From the NCBI GenBank assembly GCA_037445245.1, contig JBBIKU010000143.1, positions 1 through 6,061 on the forward strand: DNA of 6,061 nt. The letters are read 5' to 3'. Every line of letters begins with the position of its first letter. The stretch's first letter is position 1. Below, in pieces: positions 1 through 6,061 of the stretch. The stretch comes from JBBIKU01 sp037445245 (GTDB lineage Bacteria; Chloroflexota; Anaerolineae; Anaerolineales; Anaerolineaceae). A program made the translations under genes and the position numbers. The notes under the pieces were generated by a model. The model had not been told where the DNA came from, made no database searches, and saw only the letters and a list, made by a program, of their open reading frames with translations.

Positions 1-1221
1 TCCAAAACCTTCGCCCAACTGGCGAACCAGCTCGAAATGCCGCTCGATGACCTTTCTCGTCTCAAAGCCATCTGGGGCGATCGATTTTCAGCCAACCTGC
101 AGAGCATTGCCAGCCGCAAACGCTCGCTGCGGGTACGGCTGCTGGACGGCTCGCTGAGCGAGTACTGGCGCGCCACCCGCATCTGGATCGAGAACATCAC
201 CCACCGCTGCCCTGAAATTACCCACCGCCCGTTGTATTTCATTTCCAGCAACAACCACAGCGTGGTCAACCTGCTCTCCGGTTTCGCTCGCCGGCGCGAG
301 CAAGAGTTGATCACTTACCTAAAAAAGAAGGAGAATCAAACCCTGCTGGATGAGTGGCGCGACATCCAATCCAAGAACGTTCCCTCCAGCGAAGGCAACT
401 TCCTGTACTATATGCTGAAAAAGTACCAGCAGACCGCAGAGGGGGCGGCGTTGATCGCCGAACAAATTGAACACGAACAGAGGCTGGGCATCACCCGCAT
501 TGCCAGCGCCCATATCTTCGATGTCGACGCACAAGTGATCGACCTCGCCAGGCTCGACCCAACGACACTCGACCGTCGCCTCTCCGACAACGACCTCGGC
601 TTTCTGAAAAACTCCGAGGCCCTGATCCTCAACATCGACTACCCCCTCGGTCTGGCGGCATATAACGTGTTGAGTAAGATCAGCGAGTATTGCGGGGTGC
701 TGTTGGGAATTTACGTGATGGGCAAAGCTGCCACCCTCAACGGCGTGCGCGGCGACGTGATGATCCCCAACCTGGTTCACGACGAGCAGTCGCACAACAC
801 CTACCTTTTCCAGAACGCCTTCGCCGCCTCGGATGTCTCTCCTTATCTGGTCTACGGGACGGTGCTCGATAATCAGAAATCGGTCAGCGTGCTGGGCACC
901 TTTTTGCAAAACGCCCGCATCATGGACCTGTTCTATCGCGAGGGGTACACCGATCTTGAAATGGAAGCCGGTCCCTACCTTTCCGCGGTGTACGAGACGT
1001 TTCGTCCCAAGCGCCACCCCATCAACGAGATCGTCAATCTGTACGGCGTTCCCTTCGACATCGGCATTTTGCACTACGCCTCGGATACCCCTTTGAGCAA
1101 GGGCAAGAATTTGGGTGCCGGCACCCTGTCTTACTTCGGCATGGACTCGACCTACGCCACCACCCTCGCCATCCTGCGCCGCATCTTGCACTGTGAACAT
1201 CGGCGGCTCCAGGGAGCATAA
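1..1221 (+). CDS. Uncharacterised protein with a nucleosidase-like C-terminal block (5' partial)
   Basis: The frame is open from the first base (SKTFAQLANQLE precedes the first Met at 37), and that ATG lacks a Shine-Dalgarno site, so the gene probably starts left of the window. 406 codons are visible, ending at TAA 1219. Numbering from the Met at 37, the N-terminal third is charged and helical, with RPLYFISSNNHSVVNLL near residue 67. The C-terminal half is the conserved part: NIDYPLGLAAYNVLSKI, GIYVMGKAATLNGVRGDVMIPN, YGTVLDNQ, DLEMEAGP (306-313) and YASDTPLSKGKNLGAG (from 347). This block matches my memory of the unknown family DUF6909. By eye it also parallels AMP nucleosidase and nucleoside phosphorylases, where an M-E-x-G motif contacts ribose and an Asp in an SD motif assists base release. 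E310 and D350 would be the counterparts. No signal peptide or membrane segment is seen, so it is probably cytoplasmic. The enzymatic role is inference; the gene itself is certain. It is likely transcribed separately from the operon at 1869. Confidence 0.93.
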   Translation, partial: SKTFAQLANQLEMPLDDLSRLKAIWGDRFSANLQSIASRKRSLRVRLLDGSLSEYWRATRIWIENITHRCPEITHRPLYFISSNNHSVVNLLSGFARRREQELITYLKKKENQTLLDEWRDIQSKNVPSSEGNFLYYMLKKYQQTAEGAALIAEQIEHEQRLGITRIASAHIFDVDAQVIDLARLDPTTLDRRLSDNDLGFLKNSEALILNIDYPLGLAAYNVLSKISEYCGVLLGIYVMGKAATLNGVRGDVMIPNLVHDEQSHNTYLFQNAFAASDVSPYLVYGTVLDNQKSVSVLGTFLQNARIMDLFYREGYTDLEMEAGPYLSAVYETFRPKRHPINEIVNLYGVPFDIGILHYASDTPLSKGKNLGAGTLSYFGMDSTYATTLAILRRILHCEHRRLQGA

Positions 1222-1266
1222 CCCGCCCGCAAGGGAATATCTCCTGATTCCACCCATCACCAACGA

Positions 1267-1317
1267 TTCGAACCGCTTCGAAGCGTTCTATCCCGTCCGA
1301 AGCGGATGGAACTTTTT
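1267..1317 (+). terminator. Probable intrinsic terminator of the upstream gene
   Basis: A perfect 8-bp inverted repeat, CCGCTTCG (1273-1280) with CGAAGCGG (1298-1305), closes a 17-nt loop. The stem can extend outwards to T1267-A1311 with two internal mismatches. TTTTT follows at 1313-1317. The left arm also belongs to an alternative 12-bp palindrome, CGCTTCGAAGCG (1274-1285), so two folds compete. It lies 46 bp after the stop at 1221, which suits a terminator. The T run is short and the loop is large, so confidence is moderate. Confidence 0.45.
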
Positions 1318-1483
1318 ACCCCCTTTTCTCGTTATATGAAAAGTGAATGGCGCAACCGCTCCCAAACTGGACAGGCACAAATGATCCAGTGGGCAGATGC
1401 TTTTTGGTAATAACGGGGTTGTATTGATTAAACATCCCGCCATTGTGGTGTGCACCTGTGAGTGGTTTTGGTTTTGCAAGCAT

Positions 1484-1490
1484 GGAGGTG
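1484..1490 (+). promoter_or_regulatory. Strong Shine-Dalgarno site of the 28-residue gene
   Basis: GGAGGTG is close to a full anti-Shine-Dalgarno match, and six bases separate its GGAGG core (1484-1488) from the ATG at 1495. This site sets the start of the small gene in preference to the in-frame GTG 1462, TTG 1468 and TTG 1474, which lie upstream of it. It is the strongest ribosome binding site in the window, which is notable for so short a frame. Confidence 0.75.
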
Positions 1491-1494
1491 GAAC

Positions 1495-1581
1495 ATGGCA
1501 ACCATCATTTATCTTGTCGTGGCACTGGTCGGCATCGTCTTTGCTGCCATCAGCCTGATGAGTCTGCGGTCGGAGCATTAG
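1495..1581 (+). CDS. 28-residue single-pass membrane small protein
   Basis: ATG 1495 to TAG 1579 encodes 28 residues beginning MATIIYLVVALVGIVF and ending LMSLRSEH. Residues 4-22 are almost entirely hydrophobic, enough for one transmembrane helix. The short polar tail RSEH follows it, and the N-terminus has no charged residue apart from the amino group. The start is fixed by the ideal ribosome binding site at 1484-1490. A strong terminator lies about 110 bp beyond the stop, and a candidate terminator closes the gene before it, so it appears to be its own transcription unit. I do not recognise a family. Small single-helix proteins of this size (for example KdpF- or CydX-type) usually bind and tune larger membrane complexes, but the sequence resembles none of these clearly and no partner gene is adjacent. 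It would be missed by common length cut-offs. The remaining doubt is whether it is translated. Confidence 0.66.
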   Translation: MATIIYLVVALVGIVFAAISLMSLRSEH

Positions 1582-1664
1582 AATTGTCACCGGTGTCGAA
1601 CGGTAATTCAGGCACATATTTCAACGACTGTTCCATCGGCGCGCCCGGGTAGACCAACCACGCC

Positions 1665-1681
1665 AAAACCTTTCAGGTTTT
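1665..1681. repeat. Short perfect hairpin AAAACCT-TTC-AGGTTTT
   Basis: The 7-bp arms at 1665-1671 and 1675-1681 are perfectly complementary around a 3-nt loop. It lies between the small-gene stop and the strong terminator at 1693-1728, only 11 bp upstream of the latter. It could be a secondary terminator element, an RNA-stabilising 3' stem, or one copy of a dispersed palindrome. On the minus strand it would not be followed by a T run, so a bidirectional terminator is not well supported. Confidence 0.5.
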
Positions 1682-1692
1682 CGGATTTCACG

Positions 1693-1728
1693 CTGCCCTT
1701 TTCCAGGTGAAAGGGGCAGTTGTTTTTT
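1693..1728 (+). terminator. Strong rho-independent terminator
   Basis: The arms CTGCCCTTTTC (1693-1703) and GAAAGGGGCAG (1709-1719) pair over 11 bp with one G-T wobble, around a 5-nt loop (CAGGT). TTGTTTTTT follows directly (1720-1728). The structure is textbook for an intrinsic terminator on the + strand. It closes the transcript carrying the 28-residue gene and separates it from the operon starting at 1869. Confidence 0.87.
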
Positions 1729-1868
1729 AACCCCGCTTGATCGTTCCAGAAAAAATCCAGCCACGTACGGTTAACTTGGGAACTTATTACCGTGCTATGC
1801 CGTCTTTATAGAATGGACGGACTCAAAAAACAGGGTTAGAATCAACGGGTCAAACAGAATCCTCCGGA
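1729..1868 (+). promoter_or_regulatory. Probable promoter and leader region of the ABC operon
   Basis: The strong terminator ends at 1728 and the operon starts at about 1869, so its promoter should lie here. The best candidate I see is an extended -10, TGCTATGCC (1793-1801), with TTAACT (1771-1776) as -35 at a long 19-bp spacing. Both hexamers are poor matches, so exact placement is a guess. CCGTC (about 1800-1804) and GACGG (1816-1820) could form a small hairpin downstream. GGAG at 1866-1869 is the ribosome binding site of the first gene. No operator is recognisable. Confidence 0.3.
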
Positions 1869-2663
1869 GTGAAAATTTTGGATGCCAATCTTGAACTTGC
1901 CACCGTAGAACCATCAAGACGGGTACGCCTGTACTGGCTGCTGCCGCTCTTCTACCGCCCGCACCTTACCCTTCAGAGCGTAGTCCAGCAGAACAAACCG
2001 GTTTGGATGGCGCCGTTGCTGGTGCTATCGCTGCTGGCGTTGCTAACGACGCTTGCGTCTGTTCCGGCGCGCCTGCAGCAAGCCCGCATGCACGCCAGTC
2101 TGCCGCCTGAGATGGAATACTATTCGCCCGAACAGCAGGCGCAATTTCAGCAAGCCATCAGTGCCCGTCAGGGCGTCATCTTCACCTTCGTTTTGCCAGC
2201 AGCCGGCGCGCTGGCGGGGCTGTGGATCGGCTGGTTGCTACTGGGCGGTATGCTACACCTTGGATTGACCCTGGCGGGTAGCCGCAGCGGCAGTCTGGCG
2301 TCGCTCAATCTGGCTGCCTGGGCAAGCCTGCCACTCGCCATCCGTTACCTGATCCGCGGCATCTATTCCTTGACCACGCGCCGCTTGATCACCGCCACCG
2401 GCTTGTCGGGGCTGATCGCCAGCGGCGGATCGGGTTTTAATGCTTTTTCCGCTGCACTGCTGGCGATGATGGACATTTATTTCATCTGGCAGGTCATCTT
2501 GCTGCTCGTGGGCGTCCTTCCCATGTCAGGCATGGCAAAGCCGAAAGCCTGGGCGGTCACGCTGACGGTGATCGCACTGGTGACGCTGTTGCGAGCCTTG
2601 CCCGCTTTTGCGCTCAGCAGTATGAGTGGTCTCTCGACCAGCCGCCCCTTCTTTTTCTTCTAA
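1869..2663 (+). CDS. Yip1-like polytopic membrane protein
   Basis: First gene of the operon, 264 codons if started at GTG 1869. That start is doubtful because GGAG (1866-1869) overlaps it. TTG 1878, eight bases after GGAG, is better placed and gives 261 residues. No in-frame ATG is available near the 5' end. Numbered from GTG, the soluble N-terminus (1-44) contains LYWLLPLFYRPHLTL. Hydrophobic segments follow at about 46-65, 103-135 (one long or two helices, rich in G and L), 142-165, 194-217 and 227-249. An amphipathic loop with EYYSPEQQAQFQQAI lies between the first two. The pattern, with a glycine-rich second helix and a WASLPLAIR segment, resembles bacterial Yip1-domain membrane proteins, which lack a defined biochemical role. 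The C-terminus ends in RPFFFF. The gene ends 24 bp before the ABC ATPase, so a role as accessory membrane subunit is plausible but inferred. It could also be an unrelated five-helix protein. Confidence 0.85.
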   Translation: MKILDANLELATVEPSRRVRLYWLLPLFYRPHLTLQSVVQQNKPVWMAPLLVLSLLALLTTLASVPARLQQARMHASLPPEMEYYSPEQQAQFQQAISARQGVIFTFVLPAAGALAGLWIGWLLLGGMLHLGLTLAGSRSGSLASLNLAAWASLPLAIRYLIRGIYSLTTRRLITATGLSGLIASGGSGFNAFSAALLAMMDIYFIWQVILLLVGVLPMSGMAKPKAWAVTLTVIALVTLLRALPAFALSSMSGLSTSRPFFFF

Positions 2664-2687
2664 ACGGCTCAAACACAAACGATCCAA

Positions 2688-3410
<723 letters not shown>

Positions 3411-3416
3411 AGGAAG
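3411..3416 (+). promoter_or_regulatory. Ribosome binding site fixing the start of the exported protein
   Basis: AGGAAG begins immediately after the ATPase TAA (3408-3410) and stands seven bases before ATG 3424. That ATG opens a clear signal peptide. The site therefore rules out the longer in-frame reading from ATG 3319, which would lie wholly within the ATPase gene and bury the signal peptide. The adjacency of stop and ribosome binding site supports translational coupling. Confidence 0.75.
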
Positions 3417-3423
3417 TTACGCC

Positions 3424-5253
3424 ATGAGAAAGTCAATTGCCACTCAATTCATCGTCATCTTTTCTCTGTTCTTGTTGCTGGGGTTGAATGTTTTACCGGT
3501 ATGGGCGCAATCCGCAGGCGGAGTTGCGGCTGTCACCGATGAAGCGGTGCTCAACGCGCCCGCCGCCGCTGAGGGAATCGAACTGACCCCCACCCAGGCG
3601 GAAAAAAGCGCCGTGCCGGGCAGTCTGGTGACCTACCAATTGGCAGTAAAAAATACCGGCAACGATGAAATTGCGGTAATGATTCAAGTTAGCGATAATT
3701 TATGGCAGTCAGTCTTGAATAAGACCAACCTCACCCTGGCTGCTGGACAATCCGAGCAGTTCGCCCTGCACGTGACCGTCCCGACGAACGCCGCCTCCGG
3801 CGCCAGCGACACCGCCACGGTACTCATCACGCTAGCCGACGGTACAGCGGTGAGCGCTGCGTTGACCACCAAGGCGCAGACCTCCCCACCGCCGGGGGTC
3901 AACCGTCCGCTGGTGGTGATGCAATCCTACTCCGCGGGAAGCGACGCCATCGTCGCCGGTCAGGAGTTTGACATGGTGGTGCGGCTGCTCAACGATGGGC
4001 AATCGACTGCTTCTAACCTGATTGTCGTCTTTGAAAGTGCTGAGTTTCTGCCGCGCGACACCGGTGGCGTGCGGGCGGTGGCAAGCCTGGCAGCCGGCAA
4101 AAGCACAGAGGTGCGCCAACCGCTGCTCGCCAGCAGCAGTTTGGCTGGCACGAACATCGCCAAGGTCAGTGTCAAGTTGACCTACAACGACCCCGCCGGC
4201 GCATCTTATTCCGAAACCTTCACCCTGACGGTCAACCTCCGTTCAGCGTCATACGGAAGCGGTGCTTATGCAACCGTCACCCCCACTGGCGTACAGCGAC
4301 CGCGGTTGGTGGTCGATGCCTATTCAACCGACGTTGATCCGCTCCAGCCCGGCTCACAGTTTACCCTCGATCTCGAAGTGCGCAACCTGGGCAATACCGC
4401 CGCCAAATCGGTGACCATGGTGCTGGGGGGTGGCGCCAGCGTGGATGTGAGTTCGGGCACCCCACAGCCGGGCGGCGGCAGCGGAGATCTGACCAACTTC
4501 GCACCGCTGGGCAGTTCGAATTTGATCTTCCTGGGCGATATCGAAACTGGGGCGGTGAAAAGTATCCGTCAGCAGTTGATCGTCAACGTCACCACCAATC
4601 CTGGCGCCTACCCTCTTAAATTATCTTTCGTCTACAACGACGGCAAGAACATCAACCTGATCGACGATCAGGTCATTACACTTCTGGTGTATGCCCTGCC
4701 ACAGGTAGAAGTCAGCTTCTATCGCGATCCGGGAACATTTTTCGTCAACCAGCCCAATCTATTGCCGTTGCAGGTAACCAACCTGGGACGCAAAACGGCG
4801 GTTCTGGGCAATCTCAGGGTCACCGCCCAAGAAGCCGAAATCAGCAACAACGTCATGCTGGTGGGCAACCTCGAACCCGGCGGTTATTTCACTCTCGACG
4901 CCATGGCGCTTCCATTCAATTCCGGAGCGCTAGAGATCACCGTTACCATCAATTACACCGATGACTTCAACCAGCCGCGCACCATCATCCAGATGCTGGT
5001 TGTGGATGTAGCCGAAGCCGAACTCCTCGAAACGCCTTTCCCTGGCAGCGAGATGGGAGCGGAAATGATGCCCGAACTGGGAGCAGAGACCTTCTGGCAA
5101 AAGGTCGTGCGCTTTTTGAAAGGCTTGATCGGCTTGGACAGCGCCCCGCCCCAGCCGGAATTCCCGCCCCTGGAAATGCCCCCGGATGGGATGGTTCCCG
5201 ATGAATTCGAATATCGCGAAGTGCTGCCGGGGCAGGTCAAGCCGCAGGGGTGA
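3424..5253 (+). CDS. Exported multi-domain CARDB/NEW3-like protein of an ABC system
   Basis: 609 residues from ATG 3424. Residues 1-28 are a signal peptide: MRKS, then a hydrophobic core (about 9-25) and VWA before QS, a good signal peptidase I site. The mature protein is a string of Ig-like beta domains. A NEW3-like domain (about 52-150) contains VTYQLAVKNTGNDEIAV. Two CARDB-like repeats start at R161 and R292, 131 residues apart; compare VVRLLNDGQSTASNLIVVF with LEVRNLGNTAAKSVTMVL. A fourth starts near P426 (LPLQVTNLGRKTAVLGNL). The C-terminus has a Met/Glu-rich linker, an amphipathic helix FWQKVVRFLKGLIGL (from 557) and a Pro-rich acidic tail. There is no C-terminal membrane anchor or sorting signal. 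CARDB/NEW3 modules usually mediate adhesion or protein contacts outside the membrane. Sitting 13 bp after the ATPase and 16 bp before the permease, it probably serves as the extracytoplasmic partner of that transporter, perhaps in the place of MacA. Coding and export are well supported; the partner role is inferred. Confidence 0.93.
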   Translation: MRKSIATQFIVIFSLFLLLGLNVLPVWAQSAGGVAAVTDEAVLNAPAAAEGIELTPTQAEKSAVPGSLVTYQLAVKNTGNDEIAVMIQVSDNLWQSVLNKTNLTLAAGQSEQFALHVTVPTNAASGASDTATVLITLADGTAVSAALTTKAQTSPPPGVNRPLVVMQSYSAGSDAIVAGQEFDMVVRLLNDGQSTASNLIVVFESAEFLPRDTGGVRAVASLAAGKSTEVRQPLLASSSLAGTNIAKVSVKLTYNDPAGASYSETFTLTVNLRSASYGSGAYATVTPTGVQRPRLVVDAYSTDVDPLQPGSQFTLDLEVRNLGNTAAKSVTMVLGGGASVDVSSGTPQPGGGSGDLTNFAPLGSSNLIFLGDIETGAVKSIRQQLIVNVTTNPGAYPLKLSFVYNDGKNINLIDDQVITLLVYALPQVEVSFYRDPGTFFVNQPNLLPLQVTNLGRKTAVLGNLRVTAQEAEISNNVMLVGNLEPGGYFTLDAMALPFNSGALEITVTINYTDDFNQPRTIIQMLVVDVAEAELLETPFPGSEMGAEMMPELGAETFWQKVVRFLKGLIGLDSAPPQPEFPPLEMPPDGMVPDEFEYREVLPGQVKPQG

Positions 5254-5269
5254 GGAAACGAGGTGAGGC

Positions 5270-5899
5270 GTGCGTTTTCTTGACCTGGTCAGCCTGATTG
5301 TTGATAATCTCAACCGGCGCAAGGGACGGGTTGCCCTCACCGCCCTGGGGGTGTTCATTGGCACCGCAGCCGTGGTGCTGCTGGTCTCGCTGGCGAGCGG
5401 GATGCAGCGCAGCGCCACCAGCCAGTTCGGCAGCATCGGCGATCTCACCCGCATCGAGGTATTCCCCAAGTATGAAGAAACCTACCCCATGCGGGGTGGG
5501 GGCGGCGGTGGAGGCGGCGGCGTATACATCGCCGGCGGTGGAGGCGGCGGTGGAGGGGGCGCCAGCCAGCAGAAATTGCTCACCCCGGAGGCAATCCGGC
5601 AGATCGAAGCGCTCGAGGGCGTAAAGTCGGTCACGCCGCGCGAGTACTTTATGGGTGGAGCGCAGATCAAATTTGGCAGACTCGAAAGCTGGAGCATGCT
5701 GATGGGAATCGGCAGCGACGATCTGGCAATGCTGGATTATCCACTGCAAGCTGGAGCGCGGCAGCGCCATCTTGGGAGCCTGGGCGGTGACCAATTTTTA
5801 CGATCCCAATCTTCGTCCGGGGCAAGAACCACCGCCGCCGCCAGATTTGCTCAACCAACAACTGCGGCTGACCATCACGAAATGGAGCGAAAACGGTGA
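5270..5899 (+). CDS. MacB/FtsX-type ABC permease, N-terminal part (frame broken)
   Basis: GTG 5270 is preceded by GAGG (5260-5263) at six bases and lies 16 bp after the exported-protein stop. Residues 1-20 (LVDNLNRRKGR-like, positively charged) lead into transmembrane helix 1 (about 21-41, VALTALGVFIGTAAVVLLVS). LASGM and the start of the extracytoplasmic MacB-like domain follow. This order, cytoplasmic basic segment then helix then large outer domain, is typical of MacB permeases. The outer domain contains two nine-glycine tracts, residues 76-84 and 89-97, separated by VYIA. Family-like sequence continues (LTPEAIRQIEALEGVKSVTP, MGIGSDDLAMLDYPLQAG) to about G162. After that, this frame gives 47 residues of non-family sequence rich in Ser, Thr, Arg and Ala and stops at TGA 5897. 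The true continuation is in another frame from about 5751. MacB family proteins are about 400 residues with four helices, so 209 residues is a truncated product unless the break is a sequencing error. Confidence 0.88.
   Translation: MRFLDLVSLIVDNLNRRKGRVALTALGVFIGTAAVVLLVSLASGMQRSATSQFGSIGDLTRIEVFPKYEETYPMRGGGGGGGGGVYIAGGGGGGGGGASQQKLLTPEAIRQIEALEGVKSVTPREYFMGGAQIKFGRLESWSMLMGIGSDDLAMLDYPLQAGARQRHLGSLGGDQFLRSQSSSGARTTAAARFAQPTTAADHHEMERKR
5503..5550 (+). repeat. 18-bp direct repeat encoding twin glycine tracts
   Basis: CGGCGGTGGAGGCGGCGG occurs perfectly at 5503-5520 and 5533-5550, with a 30-bp period that keeps the reading frame. The copies encode most of two nine-glycine runs in the permease, flanking VYIA. 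GGN codons alternate among GGC, GGT, GGA and GGG rather than forming a pure homopolymer. This suggests duplication of a short mixed unit rather than polymerase slippage on a G run. Such tracts are prone to length change. Confidence 0.85.
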
Positions 5900-6061
5900 A
5901 GAGGTGCGCCGTACAATCAATCTGAGGGTGGTGGGCATTCTCGCCGAAACCCGTTCTGAAGCCGACAGCAGCATGTTCGTGCGCCTGGACGATCTGACCG
6001 CCTGGAACGAATGGGTGCGCGGTCAGCGCTACAACCGCAATCGCGACGGCTACGAGATGCT
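5751..6061 (+). pseudogene. Continuation of the MacB-type permease after a frameshift (3' partial)
   Basis: Read in the frame of CTG 5751, the sequence gives 103 open codons to the window edge. It starts LERGSAILGAWAVTNFYDP, continues LRPGQEPPPPPDLL, then LRLTITKW, NLRVVGILAETRSEADSSMF and RLDDLTAWNEWVRGQR. AILGAWAV and RVVGILAE match the family pattern for the MacB outer domain (ILG-A, then a beta strand with VVGIL). It directly follows the QAG that ends the sensible part of the preceding frame. There is no start codon with a ribosome binding site here, so this is not an independent gene. It is the same permease displaced by +1 (a gain of one base, or a loss of 3n+2). EPPPPPD (Pro codons 5829-5843) is a five-proline run that would normally need EF-P. 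The remaining domain and helices 2-4 should lie right of the window. The break may be a true mutation, an assembly error or, less likely, programmed frameshifting. Confidence 0.8.

Larger units (their letters stand above)
1222..1494 (+). other. Intergenic region and leader of the small membrane-protein gene
   Basis: No convincing long gene is seen here on either strand. Besides the candidate terminator at 1267-1317, two small potential hairpins lie in it. The first is ACTGGA (1366-1371) with TCCAGT (1385-1390) around a 13-nt loop. The second is CGGGGTT (1414-1420) with AAC (1431-1433) and CCCG (1436-1439), which needs a 2-nt bulge. Both are downstream of the terminator and upstream of the small gene, so they could be part of its 5' leader. 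I could not identify a good -35/-10 pair or any recognisable riboswitch. Confidence 0.3.

Noticed and set aside
319..1263. 314-codon open frame on the minus strand opposite the first gene
   Set aside because: It is a mirror frame of a GC-rich gene. The Val/Gly/Glu/His-rich product has no recognisable motif, while the + strand frame has conserved blocks.
1255..1290. tRNA T-loop-like TTCGAA motifs (GATTCGAACCG and CTTCGAAG)
   Set aside because: The flanking bases do not form a 5-bp T stem on either strand, and no anticodon or acceptor stem can be built. The motif is explained by the palindromic terminator region.
1288..1617. 109-codon open frame on the minus strand across the small-gene region
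   Set aside because: Its translation is rich in His, Gln, Asn and Pro with no family features. It runs through the small gene's ribosome binding site and has no good ribosome binding site of its own.
1882..1908. Eight-codon ATG frame (MPILNLPP) at the head of the operon
   Set aside because: It overlaps the Yip1-like gene out of frame and is too short and too far from GGAG to support as a leader peptide. It has no attenuator structure after it.
4930..5469. Minus-strand open frame of 179 codons opposite the exported protein and permease start
   Set aside because: It spans the junction of two well-supported + strand genes and is Arg/Pro/Ser-rich shadow sequence without motifs.
5482..5697. Minus-strand frame with polyproline runs
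   Set aside because: The prolines are simply the complement of the glycine-coding repeat on the + strand. No start signal or family feature is present.
5751..5899. Programmed ribosomal frameshift in the permease
   Set aside because: There is no slippery heptamer or clear downstream pseudoknot at 5745-5760. Families of this type are not known for recoding, so mutation or sequence error is the simpler reading.

Overview
The window reads as a moderately GC-rich bacterial chromosome segment with every supported gene on the + strand. Three things point to a Chloroflexota (Anaerolineae-like) organism: an ABC ATPase, an exported CARDB/NEW3 protein and a MacB-type permease in that order; non-ATG starts with purine-rich Shine-Dalgarno sites; and a Yip1-like membrane protein leading the cluster. 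This assignment comes from remembered family context, not from a search.

Layout. (1) 1-1221: the 3' part of a gene entering from the left, encoding an uncharacterised protein. Its C-terminal half carries a conserved block that I compare with the nucleoside phosphorylase/AMP nucleosidase superfamily (MExG and SDTP motifs). A probable intrinsic terminator follows at about 1267-1317. (2) 1222-1868: about 650 bp without a long gene. It is not empty. It holds a 28-codon small membrane-protein gene at 1495-1581 with a near-perfect Shine-Dalgarno site, then a short hairpin (1665-1681) and a strong intrinsic terminator (1693-1728), so it looks like a self-contained transcription unit. The last 140 bp must hold the promoter and leader of the next operon. 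(3) 1869-6061: a tightly packed operon with gaps of 24, 13 and 16 bp. In order it encodes a Yip1-like polytopic membrane protein, a LolD/MacB-type ABC ATPase with all catalytic motifs, a secreted protein with about four Ig-like CARDB/NEW3 domains, and a MacB/FtsX-type permease that runs off the right edge.

How they may work together. The ATPase and the MacB-type permease should form a mechanotransmission-type ABC machine. The exported multi-Ig-domain protein sits where a MacA-like adaptor gene would be in a diderm, and may be the extracytoplasmic partner. The Yip1-like protein may be an accessory membrane subunit. The substrate cannot be read from the sequence.

Main oddities. The permease reading frame is broken near 5751-5756, exactly at a CTGGA that both frames read sensibly, and its continuation is clear in another frame to the window end. 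The same permease carries two nine-glycine tracts separated by VYIA, encoded by an 18-bp direct repeat. The unannotated-looking 28-residue peptide gene and the nucleosidase-like unknown protein are the other items worth following up.
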